Virus record (IMG/VR): IMGVR_UViG_3300024999_000067
Location: 1 to 64,000 of that record
Length of the DNA stretch: 64,000 nucleotides
Reading direction: 5' to 3' (one strand)
Source: a virus
Shown here: in pieces, positions 31,614 to 40,247 of the stretch
How positions within the stretch are numbered: position 1 is the stretch's first letter
Layout: every line of letters begins with the position of its first letter
Position numbers and translations under genes: made by a program
Notes under the pieces: generated by a model
Told to the model about the DNA's origin: nothing
What the model saw: only the letters and a program-made list of their open reading frames with translations
Database searches by the model: none

Positions 31614-32538
31614 CAGTTTACCGTTGAAGTATAGACCAGAATATTTTGATGAAGTATATGGCAATGACGCTGCCATTAAATCAGTTGAATCAATGCTAGA
31701 CAGGGATTTTAAAAATATCCCCAAAAGTTGGCTTTTCACAGGAGCAAGTGGTTGTGGCAAGACTACAATGGTCAGGATCATTGCCAGAATATTGGAATGT
31801 GCTGATACCGATTACCATGAATACAATGCAGCAAATACAAATGGTGTAGACACTATACGGGAGATTAATGCTACGTCAAGACTTTCCCCTATGGGTGGTA
31901 AGGTAAAGGTTATCTTACTCGACGAAAGCCATATGATATCGTCGGCAGCACAGAATGCTATGCTTAAAATGCTTGAAGATTCACCAAAGTATACATTCTT
32001 TTTTCTGGCTACAACAAATCCAGAGAAGATGATTCCAGCAATCAAAACCAGATGTGTTGCAGTAAACATGAAGTCTCTACCGTCTAACACTGCTTATTCT
32101 TTAGTTAAGGATATAGCAGAAGCGGAGAAGGTAGCAGTTCCTAATTCAGTTCTGAAAGCTATCAGTATGGCATGTGGTGGTTCTGCAAGAGAAGCAGTGA
32201 AGTTACTGGACCAGGTTATCGATATCGAGAAAGAAGAAGATGCTCTGGATATGATTGAGAAAACCATAAGTTGTGAGACTTCAGTACGTGACTTATGTAT
32301 GGCTATGATGGAAGAGAAACCGTGGAAGATTCTATCCAAGATTATAACTGATCTTGATTCAGACCCAGAAGCAGCAAGGAGAAGTATTCAAGGATGGTTT
32401 TCCAAGGTTCTTTTGGATAAAGGGGATATGAGATCCGCTATGATTCTGGAATCATTTTCTGAAAACTATTTTGATAGTGGTAAGGCAGGGCTGATTCTCT
32501 CTTGCTTTTCTGTATTTACGGAGTATAGCAGAAAATGA
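31606..32538 (+). CDS. Sliding-clamp loader AAA+ subunit (DnaX/gp44-like)
   Basis: A 310-aa AAA+ ATPase. LPLKYRPEYFDEVYG is the typical loader N-terminus, GASGCGKTT near residue 46 is Walker A, ILLDESHM near 103 is Walker B, LATTNPEK is sensor I, and GGSAREAVKLLD is sensor II-like. It should open and load the clamp at 25731. No separate small subunit is clear. AAGGAGG lies upstream, and the start overlaps the previous gene. Confidence 0.9.
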   Translation: MSNSLPLKYRPEYFDEVYGNDAAIKSVESMLDRDFKNIPKSWLFTGASGCGKTTMVRIIARILECADTDYHEYNAANTNGVDTIREINATSRLSPMGGKVKVILLDESHMISSAAQNAMLKMLEDSPKYTFFFLATTNPEKMIPAIKTRCVAVNMKSLPSNTAYSLVKDIAEAEKVAVPNSVLKAISMACGGSAREAVKLLDQVIDIEKEEDALDMIEKTISCETSVRDLCMAMMEEKPWKILSKIITDLDSDPEAARRSIQGWFSKVLLDKGDMRSAMILESFSENYFDSGKAGLILSCFSVFTEYSRK

Positions 32539-32567
32539 TTGATTCTATTAGTATAGTAAAGTAAACT
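32539..32567 (+). promoter_or_regulatory. Putative promoter with shared -10 motif
   Basis: TTGATT (32539-32544), a 17-base spacer, TAAACT (32562-32567), then TAT. The ten-base GTAAACTTAT is identical to that at 16855-16864. The 73-base gap also has a second AGGAGGG (32578-32584) with no ORF behind it. Confidence 0.55.
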
Positions 32568-32611
32568 TATACTTTCAGGAGGGAATATTATATTTAACCA
32601 TAGGAGAAGTT

Positions 32612-33121
32612 ATGGCAGATCGAATGAATGATTTTCGGATTGATAAACTCAATCTGGATATGGAATGTATTCGTCAAGCGGAACTGTATAAGGAATACAG
32701 TGACAACTTGGCTTCCGCAGTTTTTAATAAAGATAAATGCAAGGAGGAATTGGCAGTATTAAAAGCGGAAGTGGATTCTGAAATAAGGGCGGACCCTTCT
32801 GAGTATGGGTTTGAATCTGTACGTCCAACTGAGACCGCAATAATCAATGCAGTGATTCAAGATTCCAGAGTTGTAAAGAAAACAGAAGAATACCTGGAAT
32901 CCTGTTATCAGGTAAATGTACTTGAAGGAAGTAAGTGGGCAATGGAGCAAAAGAAAACTGCTCTGGAACTCATTGTTAAATTATATGTTTCCGGTTACTG
33001 GGCTGACCCACATGTCAGTAAGACTGATGGTGAACAGTTCGAGAAACAAGTAGTGGATGAAGAAAGTGTTAAAGAATTGGAATCTAATCCAAGAATGAAA
33101 AGGAGGCAGAAGAATGGCTAA
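32612..33121 (+). CDS. Helical hypothetical protein ahead of SSB
   Basis: A 169-aa, highly charged, helix-rich protein with ATAGGAGAAGTT upstream. Its position directly before SSB and the RecA-like gene would suit a recombination mediator (UvsY-type role), but no sequence motif supports that. The C-terminal tail is basic. Confidence 0.6.
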   Translation: MADRMNDFRIDKLNLDMECIRQAELYKEYSDNLASAVFNKDKCKEELAVLKAEVDSEIRADPSEYGFESVRPTETAIINAVIQDSRVVKKTEEYLESCYQVNVLEGSKWAMEQKKTALELIVKLYVSGYWADPHVSKTDGEQFEKQVVDEESVKELESNPRMKRRQKNG

Positions 33122-34076
33122 AGTATCCAAATTCCGTAGTCAGGAAGGGTACCACGAGGAATTGAAGAACAGAACAGATGAAACTGTTGGTGGAAATTAT
33201 ATCACCATTTTCGTCAAAGATACTGATCTGAATTTCTGGAAGGATAAAGAAGGGGATCACGCACTGGATGTTATTCCCTGGATATCGTCAGAGAACCACC
33301 CGAACTATCCGAAAGGTAAACCTGTATACAAGGTTGAGATTTGGGTACATAAGCGTGTAGGGCCAGAGAAAGGGGATTACATCTGTCTGAGAAATTATGG
33401 TGAAGATTGTCCTCTCTGTGATGCAAAATCAGAAGAGATGGCAAAGGATAATCCCAGGAAGAAAGTAGTTGAAGCACTGAAGGGTAGCCAGCGATGTCTG
33501 TATAATGTAGTTGTTTACACCGATAATCAGGAACAGAATGGTGTTCAGATTTGGGAAGCCAGTTCTTACCTTGCAGAAGGCCCGTTCAAAGAGACTGCAA
33601 AGAATAAGCGTACTGGTGAAAGGATTCCCTATTCTGATCCTGACCGTGGTAAGACTATTACCTTTACCATTGCTGGTAAGAGCAAAGGCAAGAAGTTGAC
33701 TGGTATTGTATTTGAGGATCGACCAGCACCAATTGAGGACGACATTCTTGACCAGGCATATACCATTGAGGATTATCTGGTTAAACCCGAAGTGGAAGAT
33801 CTGAAGCTTATTGCAAAGGCCGTTCTTTCTGGTGTATCCGATGATGACGATGAACCAGAATTACCTGTTCGTGGTCGTCGTAGAGGGGAAGATTCTGAGA
33901 AAGAAGAACCCGAAACACGTAAGGAAAGAGAAACTTCCAGACAGGAAGAGGAACCACCCCCACGTAGAGGTCGCAGAACTGAAGAAGAATCTGGTGGGTT
34001 GAACGAAGAACCAGAACAAAAGAAAGAAGAGGAACCAGAACCTCCCCCGACCAGACGTTTACGAAGAAGGGATTAA
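33114..34076 (+). CDS. Single-stranded DNA-binding protein (gp32-like)
   Basis: A 320-aa protein. The core (residues ~20-230) has FWKDKEGDHALDVIPW, a CPLC zinc pair near residue 100, and an OB-like beta pattern, as in T4 gp32-type SSBs. The last 80 residues are a low-complexity mix of Glu, Pro and Arg (RGRRRG, RRGRRTEEE) ending in RRLRRRD. Most SSB tails end acidic; this one ends basic, which is odd. It lies next to the RecA-like gene. Confidence 0.75.
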   Translation: MAKVSKFRSQEGYHEELKNRTDETVGGNYITIFVKDTDLNFWKDKEGDHALDVIPWISSENHPNYPKGKPVYKVEIWVHKRVGPEKGDYICLRNYGEDCPLCDAKSEEMAKDNPRKKVVEALKGSQRCLYNVVVYTDNQEQNGVQIWEASSYLAEGPFKETAKNKRTGERIPYSDPDRGKTITFTIAGKSKGKKLTGIVFEDRPAPIEDDILDQAYTIEDYLVKPEVEDLKLIAKAVLSGVSDDDDEPELPVRGRRRGEDSEKEEPETRKERETSRQEEEPPPRRGRRTEEESGGLNEEPEQKKEEEPEPPPTRRLRRRD

Positions 34077-34079
34077 ACA

Positions 34080-35147
34080 ATGGCTACACTAAAGAGAAAA
34101 GAAGTTTCTATTACTGCGGAAGAGTATTCTGATGCAGTTTCAGAACGGGAAGAAGAAAAAATCCCAATAGATACTTCTATCCTTGTCTCTACTGGTGTCA
34201 CCCTCCTTGACCTTGCCATTTCTGGTGGCAGGGTCAAGGGTGGGGGTATGCCTGGTGGCATTATGGTAGAATTGTTTGGGGGATCAGGTTCTGGTAAGAC
34301 TGCAATTCTTACAGAAATTGGAGCATCGGTACAAGCAAAAGGTGGTGAGGTTCATATCTGTGATCCTGAAGCAAGACTTGATCGGGAGTACACAAGAATA
34401 ACTGGACTGGAACTGCCAAGAGACCATTACTATCGTCCTAATACAGTAGGGGATAGGAAAGATGCAAAAGGGAAAGTAACGGAATTAGGACTGGAAGGTA
34501 TTATAATGGGGTGGGAACCCAAAAACCCAGATGTAATAAACCTTCTCGGTGCTGATTCTATTGCTGCTCTGTCTACTGCAATGGAGATGGATGATGGTGA
34601 TAAACGTGGGCAACGTAAGGCGAAAGAATTATCGGAACTGTGCCGTAAAACTGCAAGGATAATTGCCCATGAACATAAGCTGGTAGTGTTTACTAACCAG
34701 ATAAGGGATGGGGAATTTGGTGTTACTACTCCTGGTGGACATGCTGTACCGTTTCATTCCTCTTTGCGAGTTGCCTGTAACCAAAAGGAAGTAATTAGAA
34801 AAGTAAAGAAGAATGAACATGGTGTAGAAATTAAAAAGGATGTTGGTATTATTTCCAATCTGTTTGTAAAAAAGAGTTCCATTGACGATCCGTTCAGAAC
34901 AGTACCTATGTACTTGATGTTTGGTATTGGAATAGATGATGTGCGTGGCAATCTTCAGTATTACAAGGACATGACCAAAGGAACCGTATACGATTGTGTT
35001 GATAAAACCTATACTTCCTTGGACAAAGCCGTAGAATACATTGAAGAAAATGATCTTGAAGCAGAGTTACGAGAAATGGTAATTGATGTGTGGGAGAGCA
35101 ATGAGGCTCTATTTAAAGTAAACCGTAAAAAGAAAAGGAGATTTTAA
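34080..35147 (+). CDS. RecA/UvsX-like recombinase
   Basis: A 355-aa RecA-family ATPase. GGSGSGKTA near residues 66-73 is Walker A, CDPEARLDREY matches RecA motif 1b, and LLGADSIAAL is Walker B. VVFTNQIRDGEFGVTTPGGHAVPFHSS is the L2/motif 4 region with the classic NQxR. It should catalyse strand exchange in recombination-dependent replication and repair. Length equals RecA. Confidence 0.9.
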   Translation: MATLKRKEVSITAEEYSDAVSEREEEKIPIDTSILVSTGVTLLDLAISGGRVKGGGMPGGIMVELFGGSGSGKTAILTEIGASVQAKGGEVHICDPEARLDREYTRITGLELPRDHYYRPNTVGDRKDAKGKVTELGLEGIIMGWEPKNPDVINLLGADSIAALSTAMEMDDGDKRGQRKAKELSELCRKTARIIAHEHKLVVFTNQIRDGEFGVTTPGGHAVPFHSSLRVACNQKEVIRKVKKNEHGVEIKKDVGIISNLFVKKSSIDDPFRTVPMYLMFGIGIDDVRGNLQYYKDMTKGTVYDCVDKTYTSLDKAVEYIEENDLEAELREMVIDVWESNEALFKVNRKKKRRF

Positions 35148-35148
35148 A

Positions 35149-35319
35149 ATGGACTTATTTGCAGAAATAAAGAAAAAATTGGAAGAAAAGTGTAATGAAC
35201 TGTTGGCAGAATTGAATGGTCGGCAGAGTAAAGCCGCATACAAGAGAGCGAGAAAGTTGACCTCGGAAATTACTGTAATCGGTAAACAATACCGAAAGTT
35301 GTCTACTTCAGAAGAGTAA
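35149..35319 (+). CDS. Histone H1-like (Hc1-type) small protein
   Basis: A 56-aa protein. After an acidic helix (MDLFAEIKKKLEEK), GRQSKAAYKRARKLTSEI and QYRKLSTSEE match the Hc1/phage histone-like motif as I recall it. AAGGAGATTTTAAA precedes ATG 35149. Likely a small DNA-binding or DNA-compacting protein. Confidence 0.6.
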   Translation: MDLFAEIKKKLEEKCNELLAELNGRQSKAAYKRARKLTSEITVIGKQYRKLSTSEE

Positions 35320-35329
35320 TATAAAGTTT

Positions 35330-35435
35330 ATGGTTGTGGCGGAATAGGTAGACGCTATGGTGCTTCCCAAGGGAGGGAACAATGAGCCAATATAAGGACA
35401 CTCCTAAATGTAAGGTGCAAATCCTTACCAACCAT
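35330..35435 (+). tRNA. tRNA-Leu-like element with enlarged anticodon region
   Basis: ATGGTTG (35330-35336) pairs with CAACCAT (35429-35435) as a 7-bp acceptor. TG then GCGGAATAGGTAGACGC is a textbook leucine tRNA D-arm. AGGACACTCCT fits a long variable arm, and TAAGG-TGCAAAT-CCTTA a T-arm (Psi55 position is G; one extra G-C pair extends the stem). Between D-arm and variable arm are about 37 bases where 17 are expected, and no clean 5-bp anticodon stem is seen. It may hold a small insert, be a degraded tRNA, or be a tRNA mimic. No encoded CCA. Confidence 0.5.
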
Positions 35436-35454
35436 AATATAAGGAGGATTAACT

Positions 35455-35658
35455 ATGGAACTATCTGTGGTAGAAGAACCTTTTTCAATGACCAAAATAT
35501 ACACTATAAAGTTTAATTCTATGGAATTTTCGGAAGCCATGTTTAATCTTTCCGATATGGATCGTGCCGTTATACAAGACTGTGATAAACCCGATGCAAC
35601 TATAGCCGATAAATTACTCGCCCTTGAAATCATAGCGAGAAGGATTGAGCGGAAATGA
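35455..35658 (+). CDS. Small hypothetical protein
   Basis: A 67-aa protein, with AAGGAGGATTAACT before the ATG. Begins MELSVVEEPFSMTK and has a helical C-terminus (ADKLLALEIIARRIERK). Overlaps the nuclease start (ATGA). Unknown. Confidence 0.6.
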   Translation: MELSVVEEPFSMTKIYTIKFNSMEFSEAMFNLSDMDRAVIQDCDKPDATIADKLLALEIIARRIERK

Positions 35659-36530
35659 AATATAAACGACTGGTAATCGATTGTTCAAGTCTCTGCTATG
35701 CTGATGCCTATTCCTTGAAAGGATTGAGGACCAGTGAGATAGAGACAAGCGTTATCTTTGGTTTTTTAAATCAGATACTTTCCCTCTCAGAGAGATTCAA
35801 AACCAATAGATTTGTATTTTGTTGGGACAGTAAAGGATCAAAACGGGAAGAATTATTTCCAGAGTATAAGTTAAAGCGTAGACAGAAAAAGAAAGATAGT
35901 ACGGAAGATGAAAGGGCTTTTTACCAGTCCATGATACAGCAAATTATTAAACTTCAACAGGAAATTATTCCATCTATAGGATTCAGAAATTCTTTTTCAG
36001 TTGACGGATTAGAGGCTGATGATATAATGGCTGATATAGTTATTGGTTATGAAGATTGTGTAATGGTTACAGATGATGAAGATTTATTCCAGATGTTAGA
36101 GTACGCCGATTTGTATAAACCAAGAACAGAAGTTCTTTGGACACCAGAGAAATTTAATAAAGAATATGGTATACCTGTTAAACAATGGGTAGATGTAAAA
36201 AGTATCGGTGGATGTACTTCCGATGAAGTGCCAGGAATACAAGGGGTAAGGGAAACAACTGCTATTAAATGGTTACTTGGTACTTTAAAGCCTACCCATA
36301 AAACGTATCAGGCTATTCTTGCTGGTAAAGATATTATTGAAAGAAATCGGCAACTGGTTAAACTTCCCTTTCCTGGTACACCAGAATTTGAACTGAAGAA
36401 AGATGAATTCAGTATGGGTAACCTGATGAAAGTTGCCGATGAATATTGGATTGATTCCTATAAGACCAAAATTGGAATGCAACGGTGGGAAAATTTCTTT
36501 AACAGGGGGCGGATATGTTCTCTTACGTAG
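35655..36530 (+). CDS. 5'-3' exonuclease (Pol I 5' nuclease/FEN family)
   Basis: A 291-aa nuclease. VIDCSSL opens the acidic core, FCWDSKGSKREELFPEYK is the typical bridge motif, GLEADDIMADI gives two Asp, VTDDEDLFQML a further metal-binding set, and KSIGGCTSDEVPG matches the helix-hairpin segment. It should remove RNA primers and flaps; the phage polymerase itself has no 5' nuclease domain. Confidence 0.88.
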   Translation: MKYKRLVIDCSSLCYADAYSLKGLRTSEIETSVIFGFLNQILSLSERFKTNRFVFCWDSKGSKREELFPEYKLKRRQKKKDSTEDERAFYQSMIQQIIKLQQEIIPSIGFRNSFSVDGLEADDIMADIVIGYEDCVMVTDDEDLFQMLEYADLYKPRTEVLWTPEKFNKEYGIPVKQWVDVKSIGGCTSDEVPGIQGVRETTAIKWLLGTLKPTHKTYQAILAGKDIIERNRQLVKLPFPGTPEFELKKDEFSMGNLMKVADEYWIDSYKTKIGMQRWENFFNRGRICSLT

Positions 36531-36784
36531 TGGCTGATCCCAATCTGAATGACGAATACGGTAACCCCAGTAAAGAAGCTGGAATATACATGGATGCCGA
36601 AGGAAAGATGTATGCTATGTGTAATACAAAATTGGCACAGAGAGTAATAGACGGATACTTTGGAATGTTTCAAGTTAAACTGGAGGCAATAGATAAGGAT
36701 GAGTGGGAAAAAGCGGATCACCGTTTCGTCAGCAAAGGCGAAGGGGAGAAGATTACAGCAACTGGTGGCACAGAAAGTATCTGA
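36515..36784 (+). CDS. Hypothetical protein
   Basis: An 89-aa protein (MFSYVVADPNLNDEYG...) overlapping the nuclease end by 16 bases and the following nuclease start by 86 bases. The first 65 residues look protein-like. The last 25, in the overlap, are Gly/Glu/Thr-rich. Unknown. Confidence 0.5.
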   Translation: MFSYVVADPNLNDEYGNPSKEAGIYMDAEGKMYAMCNTKLAQRVIDGYFGMFQVKLEAIDKDEWEKADHRFVSKGEGEKITATGGTESI

Positions 36785-37082
36785 TTTACTGGGAATTCCT
36801 CATGGTAAGGATGAACTTATCCAGTCCAGAGAAATGGGACAGTCTGGTACTGATGTTAAACTGATAGGGGAAGCAAAGGAAAGGTTTCGGTTTTCCATAG
36901 AGTGCAAAGCGCAGGAGTCTTGGTCAATACATGACTGGATAGACCAGGCTAAAGGTAACAAGATTACTGGTACTGATTGGCTTCTTGTTGCCAAAAGATC
37001 AGGAAGTGAACCAGTAGCTGTTATGGATTTAGATACCTTTTTCCGATTGTTGAAAGCAAGACCAACTTTGAAAAGGAAATAA
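36699..37082 (+). CDS. PD-(D/E)XK nuclease (Holliday-junction-resolvase-like)
   Basis: A 127-aa protein. GTDVKL then FRFSIECKAQ form the PD-(D/E)XK signature (Asp, Glu-x-Lys). SSAKAKGRRLQQLVAQKV is the usual N-terminal helix. The family includes junction resolvases and VRR-type nucleases. Context of recombination and ligation genes suggests debranching of DNA before packaging. The start (AAGGATG) is embedded in the previous gene. Confidence 0.78.
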   Translation: MSGKKRITVSSAKAKGRRLQQLVAQKVSDLLGIPHGKDELIQSREMGQSGTDVKLIGEAKERFRFSIECKAQESWSIHDWIDQAKGNKITGTDWLLVAKRSGSEPVAVMDLDTFFRLLKARPTLKRK

Positions 37083-37084
37083 CT

Positions 37085-38491
37085 ATGAGTTTAAAAACGG
37101 TACTGGAGCAGTTAACCATAATTGAAAACATAACATCTACCAATGATAAAGTAGCTAAACTTGCAGAATTTCTGGAAGATCCAACATTCCGTAAAGTAAT
37201 TCAGTATGCCTATAATCAGGGATGGGCGTACAATCTGAAAGAAGTTAATTTCGTGGAAGAGAGTACCGCTACCGATATAAGCAACATTTTCGATTACCTT
37301 GACTTCCTGAAACAGAAAGGTGGTGCAACCAATGTTGAGAAAGCAAAGTTTAATTGGATATGTTCCATAGATAAAGAGACTATTGAAGTTGTTTCCAGGA
37401 TATGTAAGAAAGATTTGCGGGCAGGGTTCTCTTTCAAAACTATTAACAAAGCGAAGAGAGGGATAGTGGAAGAAGTTCCATACCAGAGATGTTCCACAGA
37501 AGATGAAATACATAGAGTATGTTATCCAGCTATTGTACAGAAGAAAGCAGACGGAATGTTTGCTTATGGATTTCCGTGGAAAGATGATGAAATATTCACT
37601 ACAAGATATGGTAATACATTCCATTTATTTGGTTACCTGAAAGAAGAACTTCTTGAACTGCTTAACGGTGAAAAGTTTGTTACTGTTGGTGAAATGGTAG
37701 TTATAGATGAAAATGGAAAAGTGCTTGATAGAAAGACTGGTAATGGTTTCCTCAACTCTTTTGTACAAGGTTGTGGCTCAGAAGAGATAGCAGAACGAGT
37801 GGTTTACGTTCTATGGGGATTGATTCCATTTGAACATTACGAGAAACGATTCAGCCCTATACCATATTCACAGGGTTTTCCTAAGCTATGTGGTATGGTA
37901 GATAAATTTCTCAACAAGAATTATCCTGCTGGTGGATTAGGACCGATAGAAGTTATTCCATATGAGATAGTGCATAGTGTAGACGAAGCCAGAGCATTCT
38001 ACAAAAAGATGCGGGATAATGGATTTGAAGGGGCTGTACTGAAAGACCTCGGTGAAATATGGAAACCTACCACCAGTAGAAAGTTCATCAAGATGAAGAA
38101 CCGGGCTTTTGCTGAATTCAGGATCGTTAAAGCATTACCAGGAACCAAGGGAAAGCAGTACGAACATTGTCTTGGTGCTTTGATAGTGCGAACAGAAGAC
38201 GGTGGTATTGTTACTGAGATAGGGAAAGGGTTCAGCAAAGAGGAACGGGAACGTGGTATTGAATGGTGGGATTCCCACTTTGATGATATTGTTACCTGTT
38301 CTTTTGAATCAGTAATTACGGATAAAACCAATAGGGAAACAAAGAAATTGTTTCTGGAATCATTTGAGGAAACAAGATTCAATGAGAAATGGGAGGCCGA
38401 TACCACTGAGTATTGTGAAAAACAATGCAAACCGAAGAAAGAAGTGAAAGAGGAACCGAAGAAACTGAAAGTAAAATCGCTACTAATATAA
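37085..38491 (+). CDS. ATP-dependent DNA ligase
   Basis: A 468-aa ligase. KKADGM near residue 154 is motif I with the AMP-accepting Lys. VGEMVV is motif III, FEGAVLKD motif IV, and KFIKMKN motif V. An N-terminal 145-residue helical domain resembles T4 ligase, and a Lys-rich tail ends the protein. It should seal nicks on the lagging strand after the 5' nuclease. Confidence 0.9.
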   Translation: MSLKTVLEQLTIIENITSTNDKVAKLAEFLEDPTFRKVIQYAYNQGWAYNLKEVNFVEESTATDISNIFDYLDFLKQKGGATNVEKAKFNWICSIDKETIEVVSRICKKDLRAGFSFKTINKAKRGIVEEVPYQRCSTEDEIHRVCYPAIVQKKADGMFAYGFPWKDDEIFTTRYGNTFHLFGYLKEELLELLNGEKFVTVGEMVVIDENGKVLDRKTGNGFLNSFVQGCGSEEIAERVVYVLWGLIPFEHYEKRFSPIPYSQGFPKLCGMVDKFLNKNYPAGGLGPIEVIPYEIVHSVDEARAFYKKMRDNGFEGAVLKDLGEIWKPTTSRKFIKMKNRAFAEFRIVKALPGTKGKQYEHCLGALIVRTEDGGIVTEIGKGFSKEERERGIEWWDSHFDDIVTCSFESVITDKTNRETKKLFLESFEETRFNEKWEADTTEYCEKQCKPKKEVKEEPKKLKVKSLLI

Positions 38492-38748
38492 GACCATATT
38501 TTGCAATTGTACAAAGTAAGAACCACCAGGGCATGCTTAATGCAATGGCAGAGGCTGCCAGAAAAACTTCATATAGTTTATTAGATTTTAAAGGAGCCAT
38601 GGCTGCTATAAATTCACTTGGAATTAGTTTTATAGCAGCCAACAAAGCTTTAAGAGAGGCATTAGAATCATTCGGTAAGTTTAAAACTAACGGGAGAATT
38701 AAAAATGGAAGAATTTATTTTAAAAGGCGGGTACGTTACAAAAGATAG
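38425..38748 (+). CDS. Hypothetical protein overlapping ligase end
   Basis: A 107-aa protein. The first 20 residues overlap the ligase tail in another frame (67 bases). The core (MLNAMAEAARKTSYSL...ALREALESFG) is helical with a basic C-terminus (YFKRRVRYKR). The true start may be the ATG at 38533. It also overlaps the protease start. Unknown function. Confidence 0.5.
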   Translation: MQTEERSERGTEETESKIATNIRPYFAIVQSKNHQGMLNAMAEAARKTSYSLLDFKGAMAAINSLGISFIAANKALREALESFGKFKTNGRIKNGRIYFKRRVRYKR

Positions 38749-39400
38749 ACGGTTAGATAGAATCCCCGAGTTTGATGAAAGAAGCAAAATGTATCGGGTA
38801 ACTGCTCTGACAACAGAACGGCAACCCATAAATAAGATTCATTTATGTACTTCTGTTTTAGACCAAGGAGTGGAAGGGGCATGTGTGGGTTTTGGTTTAA
38901 GTCATGCATTATTGGCTGAACCATTCCAGATGAAGAAACAACTTATAACCCCTAAATTTGCCAGAGAAAAGATTTACTGGCCAGCACAGCACGACGATCC
39001 GTGGCCAGGTGGCTCATATCCTGGAGCAGATCCGTACTATGAAGGAACATCGGTACTGTCAGGGGTAAAGGTTCTCCATAAAGAGAAATTGATTAAAGGA
39101 TACCACTTTGCATTCAGTTTCACTGATCTGGTTATTGGTGTATGCTACAAAGGCCCACCAGTAATAGGGATAAAATGGTTTGAGGGTATGCAAACACCTG
39201 ACAAGAATGGTTTTGTTTTCCCTACAGGCAGATTGGTAGGTGGTCATTGTTTAATTATCTCTGGCATTAACTGGTTTGAAGAATACTTTCTGCTGCATAA
39301 TTCCTGGGGAAAGAAGTGGGGAATATTTGGCCAGTGTAAAGTCCGTTTTGTTGACATGGCAAAGTTGATGGTAGGTGGTGAATTTATCTTCTTAACATAA
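38705..39400 (+). CDS. Papain-like (C1-type) cysteine protease
   Basis: A 231-aa protein with a full papain triad: Gln54 and Cys60 in LDQGVEGACVGFG, His181 in VGGHCLIISG, Asn199 in LLHNSWGKKWG. Size fits a mature enzyme with no propeptide. No signal sequence, so it probably acts in the cytoplasm. Possible targets are host proteins or phage precursors; nothing identifies one. C1 proteases are known in some viruses and bacteria but are uncommon among phage replication genes. Confidence 0.88.
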   Translation: MEEFILKGGYVTKDRRLDRIPEFDERSKMYRVTALTTERQPINKIHLCTSVLDQGVEGACVGFGLSHALLAEPFQMKKQLITPKFAREKIYWPAQHDDPWPGGSYPGADPYYEGTSVLSGVKVLHKEKLIKGYHFAFSFTDLVIGVCYKGPPVIGIKWFEGMQTPDKNGFVFPTGRLVGGHCLIISGINWFEEYFLLHNSWGKKWGIFGQCKVRFVDMAKLMVGGEFIFLT

Positions 39401-39411
39401 TGGTGGTGTAA

Positions 39412-39681
39412 ATGAATCAGCATGAACCAGAACCAATAAAAAACAATCTCCCTGCTGTATGGGATTTGGTTAAGAAAGACATTGAAGAAAGAGATTCAAT
39501 TGGTGAGAAAAAATATGGAACAAGACTGCAACCTTTCAATGGTAGGGATGTTCTAGTAGATGCCTATCAGGAAGCATTGGATCTTGTTGTATATTTACGG
39601 CAAGCAATATATGAGCGGGATAATCGTGTTGTAAATGTTGATACTAAAACTGGTAAAATAGTTGATACAATAAAACTGTAA
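39412..39681 (+). CDS. MazG-like/pyrophosphohydrolase-related small protein
   Basis: An 89-aa protein. KKYGTRLQPFNGRDVLVDAYQEALDLVVYLRQ resembles a helical segment I recall from phage nucleotide pyrophosphohydrolase-like proteins, with the E...D pattern of MazG folds. It directly precedes a larger MazG-like gene. Probably a metal-dependent dNTP-handling protein or its accessory. Confidence 0.55.
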   Translation: MNQHEPEPIKNNLPAVWDLVKKDIEERDSIGEKKYGTRLQPFNGRDVLVDAYQEALDLVVYLRQAIYERDNRVVNVDTKTGKIVDTIKL

Positions 39682-39698
39682 AAACCGAAAGGAATACT

Positions 39699-40247
39699 AT
39701 GATTGACTTGAAACAAAAAGAACTGGCTGAGTGGCAAAATAGAAATTTTCCACGATCCCGATATGAAGAGATGACCAAGGATCAGTTGATAGATATGATT
39801 CTTGCTATGCAGTTCTCTCTTGGTATGGCTGAGGAAGTTGGTGAAGTAGCCCACCATATACTGAAAGGAGTACAAGGAATCAGAAACGGTGTAAATGGTT
39901 TTGATGTAAACCAAATAGCTGATGGGGTAGTTGATTCCGGTGTTTTCGGACAACAGCTTCTATCCTTATTCGATATAGATTCTGAGAAAGAAACGGAAAA
40001 GGTTATTGATACTGTTCTGCAACGTGATTGGTTAAATAATCCATCTGGTTCCAATCTTAAAGAAGGAGCGGTACAACTTCACAATGTACCAATTACAGAA
40101 TCAGTTCCTAAACCATCTTTATATGAGACTGTAAAAAAGAATGTCCATAATAATTCAATCTATTTTGAAGGCAATATGCCTATTCCAGTTATTACTTGGA
40201 TTAAGGCATTAGCTGATGAAATAGAAATGAGAATGGAGGGAAGGTAA
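39699..40247 (+). CDS. MazG-like nucleotide pyrophosphohydrolase
   Basis: A 182-aa all-alpha protein. GMAEEVGEVAHHILKG and QIADGVVDSGVFGQQL match the EExxE...ExxD (here DGVVD) metal site of MazG/dUTPase-2 enzymes. These hydrolyse NTPs or dNTPs to NMP and PPi. In a phage with altered guanine it could clear unwanted nucleotides or counter (p)ppGpp signalling. GAAAGGAATACT precedes the ATG. Confidence 0.65.
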   Translation: MIDLKQKELAEWQNRNFPRSRYEEMTKDQLIDMILAMQFSLGMAEEVGEVAHHILKGVQGIRNGVNGFDVNQIADGVVDSGVFGQQLLSLFDIDSEKETEKVIDTVLQRDWLNNPSGSNLKEGAVQLHNVPITESVPKPSLYETVKKNVHNNSIYFEGNMPIPVITWIKALADEIEMRMEGR

